A program made the position numbers and the translations under genes. This document shows positions 30,535-43,144 of a stretch of DNA of 64,000 bases, piece after piece. The DNA comes from Paguma larvata. Taxonomy: Eukaryota > Chordata > Mammalia > Carnivora > Viverridae. The stretch lies in the NCBI GenBank assembly GCA_030068075.1, contig CM057826.1, forward strand, positions 74,745,312-74,809,311, in the 5' to 3' direction. Numbering within the stretch: the stretch's first letter is position 1; the number at the start of each line of letters is the position of its first letter. The notes under the pieces are model-generated. The model ran no database searches, was not told the DNA's origin, and saw only the letters and a list, made by a program, of their open reading frames with translations.

Positions 30535-32317
30535 ATTGATGAATCTTAATTCATAGATAGGTAGATAGATGACTTTAAGTACAAAATTAAAAACCTAAGA
30601 ATATGATACAGGTGGGAAGAGTATTCTTTTTAGAATCCACGACCTGTGTCTTTATTTTATTTTTAAAGTTCAAAGATTTTTAGTTCAAAATGGCAGTCTT
30701 TAAACATACATGTAATTCCCCTACCTTCCCAAATCCCATTCGGCATTGGGTGATTCCCAGCTTGAGCTATCACTGCATCCAGAGGGCACAACTACCTTGA
30801 CATATATTTTCCACTGAACCAGAGCCCACAATCAGCTCTTCTGCTCACAAGAGATGCTATTACGGAAACTAACTGGCAAATTGCTAAGAACACAGTAGCC
30901 ACCCACACTCCTCGGTCTAGCTCTTCCTTAAAAACATGAGTTAAGAATTATCAAGTATTTGAAGTAAAGATCCAACAACATATGAGGGACTATGAGGAAT
31001 TAAAAAGAAACATATTGCAAATTATGAAAGTATTTTGAAATTCAAATATGTATTCTCAGCAAAACTATCTCCAAAAAGAAATAATTATATAACTAAATGA
31101 AGGATATTGGATATTTTAAGATTGATTGCTAAAGGGAAGAAAAATCCAATAAGATGGCACAAGTGAAGAGGAAATTAATGATCTGGAAGTTAAAGTAGTA
31201 ACACCAAGTGTTGAACAGTGAAAGCTAATAAATACATGTTTTACCTACTTTTTTTTCTCAGAGTAATTTCTAAAATGTGTGATTAGTGATCTTTTCTCAA
31301 CACCAAACTTAGGCACACATAGTTTTCTAAACCTGCCTAAGCTCACCCAGTTAATTAAAATTTATTTATATTTTAATAAAGAACAATCATAGAATTTAAA
31401 TGCATAGAATTTAATTTTTTTTCTTGGTCTTCCCTTAAGCCTCTAGTCCCTTTCATTCCCTCTATCCTACCTGAATGACATACTAGAATTAGATTATATC
31501 TGGTCAAGGGTTGTATGGATTGATCTCCACTGGCAGTGTTGATTTCTGGATTCACAAATATCTCCATGACTTCATCCCATCTCCCTCCAGCCTATTATAT
31601 CAACAGAGTCAAACTGGGCAGGGATACTGTAACCCCCCTCTAGGGGACTACTAAGACACAAACATTTATTCCGCATGAAATCTGGGGATAATCTTTTAGG
31701 TTGTATAAAGAGTTAACTAAATTTTAAAATGAAGCATTGAAACTTGATAGTTATTCTCTTTACTAGTTCACTATTAGGTCTCTTTTGAAAATAACGAGGA
31801 TAGGTTCAGAAAAATTATAAATCTACGTATTAGAACATATTAGAAATTCCAGAAAGAATAGAATGAAATAATCGAAATAATAATCAAAAATAATAAAATA
31901 AAATTTGTCATTGCTAAAAAAAAAGTAATCACAAACCTTCTCATGGAATGAGCCCTTCAAGAACCAATCAGGACTTTTTTTAACACACACACCAAAATCT
32001 TTTAGATGAAATTTCAAAATTCCAGGAAAGTGAGAGAATTTTAAATTCTAAAGAGAAGTGAAAAACATATCCTATATTACAGGCAAAAATGGCTAGAAAC
32101 ACCAGAGACTAGTGGTGCTCAAAGAAATTTAGCAGGGTTTACTAATCTGAAGACGCCTGAAGAACTGAGAAGAATTTTGGAAAGCTCATAGAGCTGGGAG
32201 ACCAAAAGTAGTCTGAAGGTTATCAGGGAAGAGGGGACCAGAGCAGGCGTTTGTTTGCTTGTTTGTTTCTAATACAAGAGATCCTGAAAGGCCCAACTCT
32301 AAGAATAACAATGAATC
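30535..32317. other. Unique sequence, nothing recognised
   Basis: Moderately AT-rich. A small palindromic cccctctagggg lies near 31635. The 64-residue minus-strand frames at 31373-31567 and 31823-32017 have no domain. Confidence 0.45.
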
Positions 32318-32332
32318 AGAAACAGTACAGCT

Positions 32333-32571
32333 GTGGGGTGCCTGCGTGGCTCAGTAGTTTGAGTGGCTGAACATCACTCTTGATCTTGTTTCAGGTCATG
32401 ATCTCACGGTTCATGAGAATGAGCCCTGTGTGGGGCTCTATCACTGACAGCACAGAGTTTGCTTGGATTCTCTCTCCCTCTCTCTCTCTCTGCCCCTCCC
32501 CTGCTCACTGTTGCTCTCTCTCTCTCTCTCTCTCAAAATAAATAAATAAACATTAAAAAAATAAAAGAAAA
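32333..32571 (+). mobile_element. Carnivore SINE with perfect 15-bp TSD
   Basis: Head gtggggtgcctgcgtggctc and B-box region are changed, but the flanking duplication agaaacagtacagct is identical at 32318-32332 and 32572-32586. Confidence 0.95.
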
Positions 32572-32889
32572 AGAAACAGTACAGCTATTACAAGGACTGA
32601 AGATATACTGCCATGGATTGAATCTGTGATTGAATTAAAGGCGACCAACCCCTAGCCTCACTACCTGACTGAAGCAAAAGTAAATTCTTTCCAATAAATA
32701 ACATCATCATAGTCTCAAATTAATTCTTACAGTTTATCCATCTATAATGTCTATCATTCAGTAAAAGAAATGAGCAGTTATGAAAAAGGACAAGAATTAC
32801 TCAAAAAGCAAAACAAAAAAGATCGAACAGATTCACAGGTAAGTTGTACATTAGAGTTATCACACGGAAATTTTCAACTTGCTATAATT

Positions 32890-33137
32890 AGGGAGACAAG
32901 CCAGAAGAGACTTAAATACAGAGAACAAGCTGAGAGCTGCTGGTGGGGTTTTGGGTGGGGGGATGGGCTAAATGGGTGACGGGCATAAGAAGAGTACTTT
33001 TTGGGATGAGCACTCGGTGTCATATGTAAGTGATGCATCACTAAATTCTGCTCCTGAAACCATTATTACACTATATGATAACTAACTTGGATTTAACTAA
33101 AAAAAAAAAAAAAAAAAAAAATTAAAAAAAAAAACAA
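32890..33137 (+). mobile_element. Carnivore L1 3'UTR copy with long poly-A
   Basis: Words gacttaaatacagagaacaa, gggatgagcactcggtgtca and ctgctcctgaaaccattatt, followed by about 22 A and then TTAAAAAAAAAAA. It also carries the G-rich run gggtggggggatggg at about 32953. Confidence 0.88.
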
Positions 33138-33399
33138 TTAAATACCAAGCCTCATTCATTTTTGTTAACACCAACACTTGGTATGGATATGATAGGCAGT
33201 ATATAGTTAATAAATGTTTGCTGTCTAAATAAAAAAAAATAATAACCTTGCTAAAATTAATATACTAAGGAATAAAAATAAGATACAGAATTTAGACAGA
33301 TGACTAAAAACTGTATTTTTAAAATTCTAAAAATCAAGCGGAAATGAATATGTGAGAACCCAGTCCATGTGTGTTTAAGAGTTGATCAGATACAGCTGA

Positions 33400-33580
33400 A
33401 GAGTTAATTATTAATCTTCAAAATCGTTCAGAAAAAAGCTCCAGATTGAAGTATCATGATTCACAGTATTGGCATTCCAGAACGAGAAAAAAGAACGAGG
33501 CAATGGACTATTTAAAGGGACATGGGCAAAGAATTTTCCAAACCTGAGGAAAGAAATCAAGCCACAGAACTAAGAAATGC
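33400..33580 (+). mobile_element. Possible HAL1/old L1 ORF1 fragment
   Basis: An ordered match to L1/HAL1 ORF1: 'gattcacagtattggcattc', then 'cagaacgagaaaaaagaacg', 'gcaaagaattttccaaacct' and 'gaggaaagaaatcaagcc'. If right, it is the only ORF1-type trace in the window. Confidence 0.45.
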
Positions 33581-34055
33581 CAGGGGACTGTACCTCACTA
33601 ACAAGACGACATCTGAGTGTACGCCATGTGATACCACTGAAAGCACAGCTCTCCCCCTCCAGCATTAATAGAGCATTTCTACACGAAGCCTCGCCTGGAT
33701 GGATCTGTTTCGCAGACTTCTCCCCGGGGCCAGTTCATCCCATTTATCTCAGAGATAGATGTATAATGCATTCTATGATGCTGGCAAACAGTAACCTCTA
33801 CACAAAATACTTTTAAAAATTCCCAAAGAAGCAAAAACTAAAACAGTGTGAGAATATTCACACCCAGCCTCCCTAGGCCAACTGGCCTGATCCACACACT
33901 TCCTAGAACTTAGTGCAAGATAATGGGAACAGAGGTCTGTTGCCTGGACACTTCAGGATTCATGCTAAGACCTCAGACCTTATCTTAACAGTTGCCTACA
34001 AGTGAATGAGAATCAGGCTGATTCACATCTCTCATTTTTCCTATACATCTCTTTG
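33581..34055. other. GC-richer unique sequence
   Basis: Includes a 79-residue frame (33577-33816) without a recognised domain. No splice-site-bounded exon can be argued. A small palindrome-like ccccgggg lies near 33722. Confidence 0.4.
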
Positions 34056-34059
34056 TATT

Positions 34060-34510
34060 TGGACTTACAGATCCCCTTGCTATGTTAACAACTGTTAAAT
34101 GCTCATAAGTTAAAGCTTTTTTCAAAGAATTTCAACTTTAATCCTGCATTCTGTTTTCTATTCATGCTTTTTAAATTTCCCAATTTAAAATATCTACTCC
34201 TATTCTCTTTTTAATATTTCTTACACAAGTTTCTCTATCCTTTTCAAATTTCCCCTGTTAAACTGTTTTTGCTGTATCGCTTGCATATAACAGACAGATC
34301 CTTTTTCCATGCTTATGAACTCTGCTATTTTCAGGGAGAATTTAATGCATTTCATATATTGTTTGGACTATTACTGATTATAACTAAATATAAACTAGAT
34401 TTTATTGTTTCTATGATTACTTTTGTTTGGTTGTTTACTTCTCTGTTGAAGTCATTTTCAAAGTTACCAAGCATTTTCTTTTTATTGTACATATTTTTGG
34501 AAGAGTAAAC
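34060..34510 (-). mobile_element. Old L1 ORF2 5' (endonuclease) region, antisense
   Basis: The plus strand gives the reverse complement of the start of ORF2: 'gcttgcatataacagacaga', 'atcctttttccatgcttatg', 'agggagaatttaatgcattt' and 'attactgattataactaaat'. The 79-residue plus-strand frame at 34269-34508 is the antisense shadow. Confidence 0.65.
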
Positions 34511-34514
34511 TCAA

Positions 34515-36685
34515 TCCTGACCTTAATTTGACTCCATATGTTATTGACAGAACTTGGTTTTCTAATTTATCTGGAACCTATATAAAAATCTCTCTCAAAG
34601 CTATAGGCACAAGTTTCGTTTTGTAGGTTTAGACAATGGATTTCCTGTTGAGCTTAGAGTTTTGGGTTTAAGCAGCAAGAACTGTGAGTTTGGTGAGAAA
34701 TTTGTATTTTCCTGTATTTTAAGAGAACTAACCAGAGTGCACTCTGCCTAATGAGCACCCATCTTATTTTATGTGAACGCCCTAGGGCTCTGCTTTGTTT
34801 TCTGATCAAGGGTGAGCTCTTGAGGCTTCATTTCAAATAGAAATAATCCATCCAAAGGATTTAGTTGATAAGTTTTTTCTCTTTCCTACAGCCAAAGGAG
34901 GGGAAAAAGTAGGTTTGGACCAATATTGTTATTATTCAAAAGAAAAAGAGAATATCATTTGAGATTGCCTATTGCCACCATTTTTTAAAATTTCTGTCCA
35001 TATTTTTCTTTTTACGGTTTGTTCTGAATGATCATTATCTAGAATATCTTAAGGATTCCTCTTAGTCAGATCTAGAGTATCTTACGGATTCCTGCCAGTC
35101 TGCCATTTTCCCCACAAGTATCTGGTGATTAATGATTTATCTACAGTGGTAATAAAGGGCTTTTAAACTAGAGTTATAGTGTATGTGTTTTCTCCTCTCT
35201 CAATTAACTTGAAGCTCTCTCATTAATTTCTTCTTCAATCCCTCTAGTTACAACTTGTCTCTTTTGATGGTGTTAACTTACTTGATCTTTAATCTCTTCT
35301 GAAGGAGCTTGTTCTTCTTCAGTTCATATTATCTCTTTTAGCATGTACCTCTTTATCCTTCCTGCGGTCAAGTGCTTTTTTTCTAGAATCCTGTCTATAG
35401 CGTTTCATAGACTTGGTATTCTTCCTTAAGAGGCTAGGAGTAGGCTGCAGAGAACTTTGAAACTGTGATTAGAATCCCTTGTGGATAAATCCAGTCACAT
35501 GTACAAAGAAAACTGAAGAGCTGACTTAGCTCCATGAAGCGTCATCAATCAAGGTGATGATGGTGATGGTAAGAGCAGATTCAGTGGTGGCTCCACGGGC
35601 AGGAGAGCTGAGATAAAAGTAAGGCAGTAGCAACAGTGGTGATGTTTTGATGATAGCTGTACTGAAAATTATGTTAATACTACCAGCAAAAGTAAGTGGC
35701 CATAACTGCAATGATGAGGGCACTTATAGTGGTATTTTGAGAGATAGCAATGGTGGTGATGGCAGAGGTAGTAGTTGTAAGGTGATAGTAATCACTTACT
35801 ATCACTACTATTCAGGAGATCTCATCTTCTGAAAAATGTTTCCCTCTCAGTCTACACCAATCCTAGCCCTTTTCCTAGTTATGCCATCACTAGTGAATGA
35901 GAGTAAAGAGACTCACCAGTCTTGCTCTATAAGGGATAAAAGTTTACCATCTAAACTCACCATTACAGCTAAAGAAATAAAGATGCACCCCCTAGATTTT
36001 ATAGAGAAACTGGAAGGCATTAGTCTTTAACAGGAATTACATAATAAATTTTTAAAGTAATAAATTCATTTTCTTAACTACAGTATAGGGATGTTAATGA
36101 TACGTCCTCACATGACTGTGAGGTTAAGGTGAGAAAATACCATCTGTCAAATACATAATAACTTTCTAATGGCTTTTAAGATTATTTTTTTCCTTCCTTT
36201 CCTTTTCTTTAAAGCTAGTAGTCCAACCTGGTATGCAAACTGTTATTTCAGTTTGCAAAGCATGCTCCCATAGGAAAAAAAAAAACAGTTCCAGGTTTTA
36301 ATCAAACTGGTTCACGAATTAATATTCAAAACGCATGATTCTAGAGAGGGAATTGGCAGGATCTTAGTTTAAACAACTGGGTAGGAGATTTGTCCCAAAT
36401 GTTAGGAATAAGTTTCCAAGACATCTCCCCCTGAAAACCCTTATTTTATGGTTTACTTTATAAGAGTTTAAAAGGAGAAGAAAAGTCTGCTGTATTTTGT
36501 TTGGGCCATGATAGGGAGCACTGCATCACAAAAACACACAACATTTTCCTCTAATGAGTGCTTAGGATTGCACATTTTGTAGAGAGTACTAAAGGAGAGA
36601 CATCTTCAACAACAATCCACAATAAAAAATGTACTGAAGGCGAAAGTCTAATAGTTGCAAATCCAAAGCTACAATATTTCTTCCT
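34515..36685. other. Unique sequence with a GTG/GAT-rich tract
   Basis: No transposon recognised. At about 35555-35800 the sequence is rich in gatggtg, gtggtgat and gatagta words, as if derived from an old (GTGATG)n repeat. Near 36236 an 8-bp inverted repeat, gcaaactg and cagtttgc with a 6-base loop, is present. Confidence 0.5.
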
Positions 36686-36689
36686 CCAG

Positions 36690-37265
36690 AAAAAGATAGG
36701 TTTGACCTCCACTTCCCTTCAATTCTCCACCTTGAGGCTAGAGCCATCTTTTCAAAAGAAACATTTGATCATTCCATCTCCCCACTTTTGAATCTTTTTG
36801 ATGGATACCCTATATTCTTAGAATAAAGACATGGTCAAAAGGTCCAGCATGGTTTTGTTCTGACCTATCAACAACCTCACTCTCACTTTACACCATGCTC
36901 TCCCTTGCTGATCCACTTCAACCGCTTCAGCTTTGTTCATTGCCACACACACAATACATCCCCACAGTCTAGAATACTCACATCCCTAATGATCCTTGTT
37001 CACACTGAGTGCAATGGACCATCACTTCAGAGAAGCCTCCTCCGAAATTCCTTACCTAAAGCCAAATCATCTTATTTGTGGCTCTCATGACTCTGTTTCA
37101 TATTATTTACAGTGGCAATTCCCATTTGTTTAAAAGAATGATTTGAATAATATCTTTTGTTTCCAAATTAAATTTCAAATTCCATGAGGGCAGGGATTGT
37201 GTTGGTTGTTCTCTTTTCAGTCAGGTTCCCGACGCCTTCCATACTAGGACATATAGTAAGTATGC
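36690..37265 (+). mobile_element. L2 LINE 3' end, sense, well preserved order
   Basis: Ordered L2 words: 'gataccctatattcttagaa' then 'taaagacatggtcaaaaggt', 'ccagcatggttttgttctga', 'cagcctcctccgaaattcct'-like text, and near the end 'ccatgagggcagggattgtg' and 'gacatatagtaagtatgc'. The last two are diagnostic for an L2 3' end. Confidence 0.8.
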
Positions 37266-37626
37266 ATCTTCCATCCCAAACGACCTATCACATTGGGTGG
37301 GGTGAAACCACAAGTCACATAGGAAGTCATTAAACCCAAGGAAAGAGGAATTAAAACCTTCTTTGTAAAGGCTAAAGTTCCTCACCATATTTTTTGTTGA
37401 AGAAGAAATAAAGTACATATATGTTCATCATATAACATTTAGAGTTGATAACTGAATACATTGATAATTATATATTAATAAAGATATGCATTCCTATATT
37501 TTTATATGTAAATTCTTTTTTCTGGGATAAAAGGTCTGTGAGTCTAAAAGAAATTTGATTTCTATATCCAATCTATCTTTATGTTTCCATAAAAAATGAT
37601 TCCCCATGACAGATCTGATATTCTTT

Positions 37627-37837
37627 AATTTTTTTTAATGTTTATTTTTGAGAGAGAGAGAAACAGAGTGCAAGGGAGGGAGGGGAAAAGAGAGAGGGAG
37701 ACACAGAATACGAAGCAGGCTCCAGGCTCTGAGCTGTCAGCACAGAGCCCGACTTGGGGCTCAAACTCACGAAGTGCAAGATCATGACCTGAGTCAAAGT
37801 CGGACATTTAACCAACTGAGACACCCCAGAACTCCCA
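37627..37837 (-). mobile_element. Carnivore SINE, antisense
   Basis: T-rich left end, GA-rich body and diverged head complement gagacaccccagaactccc. Flanks atctgatattcttt and ttctggtattcttg are a weak duplication. Confidence 0.9.
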
Positions 37838-37850
37838 GTTCTGGTATTCT

Positions 37851-39977
37851 TGACAAAATATTACCATCAAATTTCTGTTTCTCAAAAAAAGATTAAAGTG
37901 AGATAAATAATATTCCTTGCAGAATATTGCTTCTCAAGCAGGAATTCTTAATAGATGAGCATCGTGTCTACGTTTGCTTGACAATATGGATTTTTTACAT
38001 ACAATACTATCACACAATTAATGTTGCTTGCCTCCACTCACAGTGTTTTTTAGAAGAAACTATGAATCTCATTCTCATTAACTCCTCTTCCCATGTTACT
38101 CAACATTATGGCTGAAGTTCTAAACATCAGACATAGACCACACAGAGATGACTTCAAGGGCCATTGCTGGGGTAAGTGGAGGTCCATCAATATATCAAGC
38201 CTGGGCACAATATATATAAATGACAGAAACTATATAGTTCCAATATTTATGTATCCCTCACTCATGCTAGAAGCTGGAGGTTAAGCGCATCAAGTCCTTA
38301 AAAGTGATGCAAGTCATCAGTCTAGTGAATTTATGTTTATAATTGCCACTATTCATGTGAACCCAACTACCCATTCATATTTTATTCACTCCTCTCTACT
38401 ATGTTCAAGTCACTAAGAACTTATTTTCTGCCCTGTATCTGAGAGACCTTCTCTAATGTTCTGCAATGGAATGGATTATGTTATAAGGAAGGTTCGTAGC
38501 TCGTGAGAGTTCAGGATCAAACCTGCCACCCAGTCCACTATGAAGGGATTTTGCCTGGAGGAATCAATGGGAATGAGAATCTAACTTTTAATTCAAGAAT
38601 GCTCTGAATATATTACGCTCTAACAGCTGAAATGATGAAGACCTAGACTTATAGGAGACCACAATGGATGGGTTTAAATTCTCTTGGCCCAACAAATGTT
38701 AGTGGAGAGAAAAAGCAGCAGGTCTCAAAGGAGCTTATTTATCGCAGCCAAAGAAAGCCAAATTTAAGACTTCTGCTCTGTAGCTGCTTTATTGCAGTTT
38801 CCTGTGTCAGCATTTCAACTGATAGGAAGCAAGTCATGAATAGCCCAGTCAAGCTTGAGTGTATCGTCCTCGACAGCAGCTTATACATAGCTACTTTTCC
38901 CTCTAACTTCTTCCCGACACCCACCAGGTTGGCATATAAAAAGATGTTTACTTTATTATTTACCAAGACGGGAAAACATCTAAAAGCTAAAGTAAACTGC
39001 ACTAGAAAAAGTGAAAAAGGAGAATGGTTAGGTCCCAGTTTATTTCTTTTTTTTTAATTTGTACTCAAAAGAAAGATCTGCTCTCCAAAATCAATTTTTG
39101 CCCACTCTGATTCTTGTGTGAGTGTTTTGACAAAAGCTTTGAAGAAGTCTTAAGAGGTAGGAATCAATATTGAGATTACACTAACTGGCCTATAAACAAT
39201 TCTTGCCTTTGTAGCCAAGAGCTCAGGATAAAAACCACAGAAAGAGGTCATATTTAACTGATTTTTATACAAGAAGCAATAGACAAAGTTGGGACACGTG
39301 AAATCCACTTTTCTTCTGCTAGATATTTGATTTCTAAATCCTAATTTATAATATATTGAAGGCAAAGCTGACAGGGGTTTTAGATTGTATCTGGAAAACT
39401 ATAAAGTTTGTATCTTGGAGATTTCTTTATTCAATATTTATATAAAACTCTTGATAGCTAAATTTAGGTGTTTGGTAAAAAAAATCTCCCCATGACAGGC
39501 CACCTGCTTTAATACCCTTCCCATAAACATGTGAGGCAAGATGTCATACTGGCACTATAAACTGGGCACTAGCAATCCAGACACCTAGTAGCTAGTCCCA
39601 AAATGGCTTGGAAGAGCCTTCAGCAAAGTTATATGTGAGCCTCTCCCTCACAGACAACTACTCATCCTTTTCCAAGGCCTGGCCTTCCTCTCCACCAGTA
39701 GCCACCTCCTTTGGATATCCAGGCCTTCATTAATTTTCCAAAGGTAAGAACATTGGAAATCTAGAGGAACTGATGGGCTATTTGTTTGAGAACAGACTAA
39801 CTCAAGGAATCACAGAAGTGAAACACAAAGCCACAGGAACCAGGGAACCAGAGCAAACACAGGGGCAGACATTCTTAGACTGTCCCTTTAGATTGCTGCC
39901 TGTGGATGGCCAACTGGAACTACAAGCCAGCCCTCATCCTTGGAGGAGGGTGAGAGAGCAGTTTAACAGACTGAAAA
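37851..39977. other. Unique stretch containing the longest open frame of the window
   Basis: No repeat recognised. It includes the plus-strand 129-residue frame at 38668-39057. I do not recognise this frame. It starts MGLNSLGPTNVSGEKKQQVS, is lysine- and serine-rich, has no signal peptide, membrane segment or family motif, and ends in the low-complexity FLFF over a T-run. A minus-strand 87-residue frame overlaps it. The segment 38690-39050 is less AT-rich and free of simple repeats, which could mean a conserved non-coding element or an unrecognised exon; neither is shown. Confidence 0.35.
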
Positions 39978-39991
39978 ACCGCACTGGAATA

Positions 39992-40171
39992 GGGGCAGCT
40001 GGATGGCTCATTAAGTCCATTAAGCATTCACCTCTTGGTTTCAGTTCCGGTCATGATCTCATGGTTTCATGAGTTTGAGCCCTGCATCAGCCTCTGCACT
40101 GTCAGCACAGATGCTCTCTCTCCCTCTCTGCTCCTCCCCTGCTCATGCTGTCTCTGTCTGTCTCAAAAATA
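39992..40171 (+). mobile_element. Carnivore SINE with expanded tail
   Basis: Head ggggcagctggatggctcat, B-box-like gagtttgagccctgc and CT-rich body. The tail has become the GGAA/GGCA microsatellite that follows. Flanks accgcactggaata and accatactagagta are an imperfect duplication. Confidence 0.88.
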
Positions 40172-40249
40172 AGGAAGGAAGGAAGGAAGGAAGGAAGGAA
40201 GGAAGGAAGGAAGGAAGGAAGGAAGGGGGGCAGGCAGGCAGGCAGGCAG
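40171..40249. repeat. (GGAA)n(GGCA)n microsatellite grown from a SINE tail
   Basis: About 13 GGAA units, a run of six G, then about five GGCA units. The minus- and plus-strand frames over it (repeating residues) are translations of the repeat, not genes. Confidence 0.95.
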
Positions 40250-41092
40250 ACCATACTAGAGTACCAAAGAAAGAAGAGCTCCCAATGGAAGAGATGCTGG
40301 TAAGGCAAACAGAAACAATGTCAACACAGTCTTTTAAAAAGAGAAAACTGAACCAATATTTATCCTGCTCGTGCTCAATTTGATACCTGTAACTTCATTA
40401 GGTAAAAGCAAAGTCCCTCCTCAAAAGCCAATTTCCAAGTAAGACAAAGTAAATGCAAATACCGCCCTACCACCTGTAGTACTGTCCTTTAAAAATGTTA
40501 CTGCTAGGATTCTAGCAACATTATAGTATCATTGATTAAAAAAAGAATAAATTCCACAATATGTGTTCAAATAACATGTTATTTAACAAGACGAAGTGCA
40601 TCCATTTTATTTCAAAAGACCAGCCATCTGAGAACGATGGTTCAGGAGAGCATCTATCACACACAGACGCTATGAGGCATACAAAAAGGCATAAAATGTC
40701 TTACTCTGAGCATTCTAGCAGATTTTGGGTCAGGTGAAATAAAATATTTAGGTTATTTTAGGCTTATTTATATTGTATTTCACCATAGTGGGCGAAGGCC
40801 CCTTCCAGACCAGCCCCTGGTAATTTTAATAGGTTTTCACTGATCACTCTGATCTCCCTTGTTTTCAAGCATTAAAAGCTTAAGTTATTATAATTTCAAT
40901 TATTTTTAATTATTAATAATTTTATAAGATAGAAGAAAATGATAAGGTAGTATAAAAAGATAATACTTAACATAAAATGATATACCTGGACTGTAAGAAA
41001 CAAAAGATTAATGTTTTTATCATCTATTCAGGAGATTAAACTTGAAGGAAAGAAATGCCGACGGTCTTAAAGTTCTATTTCCCTATTCTCCC
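40250..41092. other. Unique AT-rich sequence, nothing recognised
   Basis: No family recognised. A small GC-richer word, gtgggcgaaggccccttcc, lies near 40790. Confidence 0.4.
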
Positions 41093-41104
41093 TTGTACTT
41101 TCTT

Positions 41105-41332
41105 GGGGCACCTGGGTCTGTCAGTCAGTTAAGCGTCCTACTTTTGATTTTGGCTCAGACCATGATCTCACAGTTCTCAGGTTCGAGTCCCACGTCGGAC
41201 TCCGTGCTGACAGTCCAGCACCTGGAGCCTGCTTCGGATTCTGTATCTCCCTCTCTCTCTGCCCTTTCCCTGCTCAGGCTTTCTCTCTCTCTTTCTCTCT
41301 CAAAAATAAACAAACATTAAATTTTTTTTCAA
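41105..41332 (+). mobile_element. Carnivore SINE with perfect 12-bp TSD
   Basis: Head ggggcacctgggtctgtcag, B-box-like ggttcgagtcccacg and a CT-rich body. Duplication ttgtactttctt at 41093-41104 and 41333-41344. Confidence 0.95.
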
Positions 41333-41666
41333 TTGTACTTTCTTTACTTTCTAATTTTTATTCACTTTTACAAAGCAAATTGAGCACCCAAATTCTCAAT
41401 CTTGATGAATAAGAAATGAGCTATATGGTGAGTGAATCTTTTTATTGATATTAATCATTCTTATTATTTAAAAAAATTAATAAAATTATTTTTAGCCAAT
41501 TACAAATGCCTGTGTTTTTCCTGTCACTGAATTGCAAAGAGATAAACCTGAAGAAAGTAGTATACTACATTTTTGCACCATGTCTCACCTTTCAGTAGCC
41601 CCAACTGAAAACCAATTTTTCCCAAGAAAGCTGAGCAACACTTCTCTTAAGAAGAAAAGAAAATCT

Positions 41667-41784
41667 GGGGGCACCTGGGTGGCTCAGTGGATTGAATGTC
41701 CCCCTTTAGATTCCTGTTCAAGTCATGAGCCCAGGGTTGTGGGATTGAGCCCATGTTGGACTCCAGGGTTAGCAGGCTTGAGAT

Positions 41785-41823
<39 letters not shown>

Positions 41824-41883
41824 TCCCCTCCCCTATTTGATCTGTCTCTGGAATAATTCCTTAAAAATTTATAAAAATAAAGA
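41667..41883 (+). mobile_element. Carnivore SINE with (CT)n expansion
   Basis: Head gggggcacctgggtggctca, a (CT)n run at 41791-41822 and an A-rich tail. Duplication aagaagaaaagaaaatct (41649-41666) recurs with one extra A at 41884-41902. Confidence 0.93.
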
Positions 41884-41902
41884 AAGAAGAAAAGAAAAAT
41901 CT

Positions 41903-42412
41903 AATATATAGAACTAGAAAAATAAAGCAACCTTCTTTTGTTTTCAGTTAGCTAGACATAGAAAAAACCCTTCTTTCTTCATAGATGCCTGACAGCTTGA
42001 AAACTAGCTGAGTAAAACAAAGAGACATATAAGAAAGAGAAAATGCCATTACTTTCTCATATCTTCACACAACTATGGGATTTTCTCCACCAAAAATATG
42101 GCTTAGGTATGCTGAGCAAGGGGATTTCATTGACGATGCTACCAGTTCTCCTATTCAAAACATGCCTACTTGCCTGAGTACCTTGACGTAGTTTAAAATC
42201 TATGGATTTTTTTCTTGTTATACAAAGGTTTTCTCTGCCTTTATGCACATCTGCCAGCAGTCAGTCTTTCTGACATATTTAAGAAACCCAGAGTCCTAAT
42301 TCCACAGACACTCTAGAAGTATATTTTCCATCTGTTTATTCTATCCAACATCAAAATAAGACACTAATGAAATATAAACTAATCACTTTTAAGGAGCTCC
42401 TTTGTAAAACAT
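41903..42412. other. Unique sequence, nothing recognised
   Basis: No family or coding frame recognised. Confidence 0.4.
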
Positions 42413-42424
42413 AATAATCTTTTC

Positions 42425-42651
42425 TTTTTTATTTTTTTTATTTTATTTTATTTTTTTTTTATTTTTGAGACAGAGAGAGACAGAGCATGAGTAGGGGAGG
42501 GGCAGAGAGAGAGGGAGACACAGAATCTGAAGCAGGATCCAGGCTCTGAGCTGTCAGCACAGAGCCCGACGCGGGGCTCGAACTCACAGACCGCAAGATC
42601 ATGACCTGAGCCAAAGTCGGACGCTCAACCGACTGAGCCACCCAGGCGCCC
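42425..42651 (-). mobile_element. Young carnivore SINE, antisense, perfect 12-bp TSD
   Basis: Near-consensus body with a long T/ATTT tail complement and head complement gagccacccaggcgcc. Duplication aataatcttttc at 42413-42424 and 42652-42663. Confidence 0.96.
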
Positions 42652-42663
42652 AATAATCTTTTC

Positions 42664-43140
42664 AATAATCATATTAATTTCTACCCTATAACCTGCATGT
42701 GTTAATTTTTATTACATTTTTTAAAGGAGTACTTTCATGATAATGCTTTTTCCTGGCTTGCCTAGTTTAACAAGCAACTTTTTTGCTAACCTGTTTAACA
42801 GTCTGGAATAGTTTATTAGTATTACCTCTTATCTTTCATCTAATTTTTACTTCCATTCTATGAAACTATTATGTTCCAAGAAATACCAGAGTTTGAGGGA
42901 TAACTCTGGTTAGAAGAAGTGAGCAAAGACAGGAAGGTACATTTTGTGGTCATGGCCTATATTTACGTATCATTACAATATATTCCAGGGAAAAGTCAAA
43001 ACATTTATAACAACAATAAGCAATAAAACTGTTCTCAATAACAAACTTAGAGTTGAATTTCTACTGTCTTTAGGCCACACTAAAATAAAAAATTCTTCTT
43101 TAGCAATCACTCATATATTGCCTAACAAACTTGTTAATTT
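42664..43140. other. Unique sequence, nothing recognised
   Basis: AT-rich, no family recognised. Confidence 0.4.
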
Positions 43141-43144
43141 AATC

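Noticed and set aside
38668..39057. 129-residue open frame as a protein-coding gene
   Set aside because: No recognised domain, no codon or splice evidence, overlaps an open frame on the other strand, and ends over a T-run. Frames of this length occur by chance in 64 kb.
40069..40383. Lysine/arginine/glycine repeat protein over the GGAA tract
   Set aside because: It is a translation of the microsatellite; the opposite strand gives an equally open proline/serine/phenylalanine repeat.
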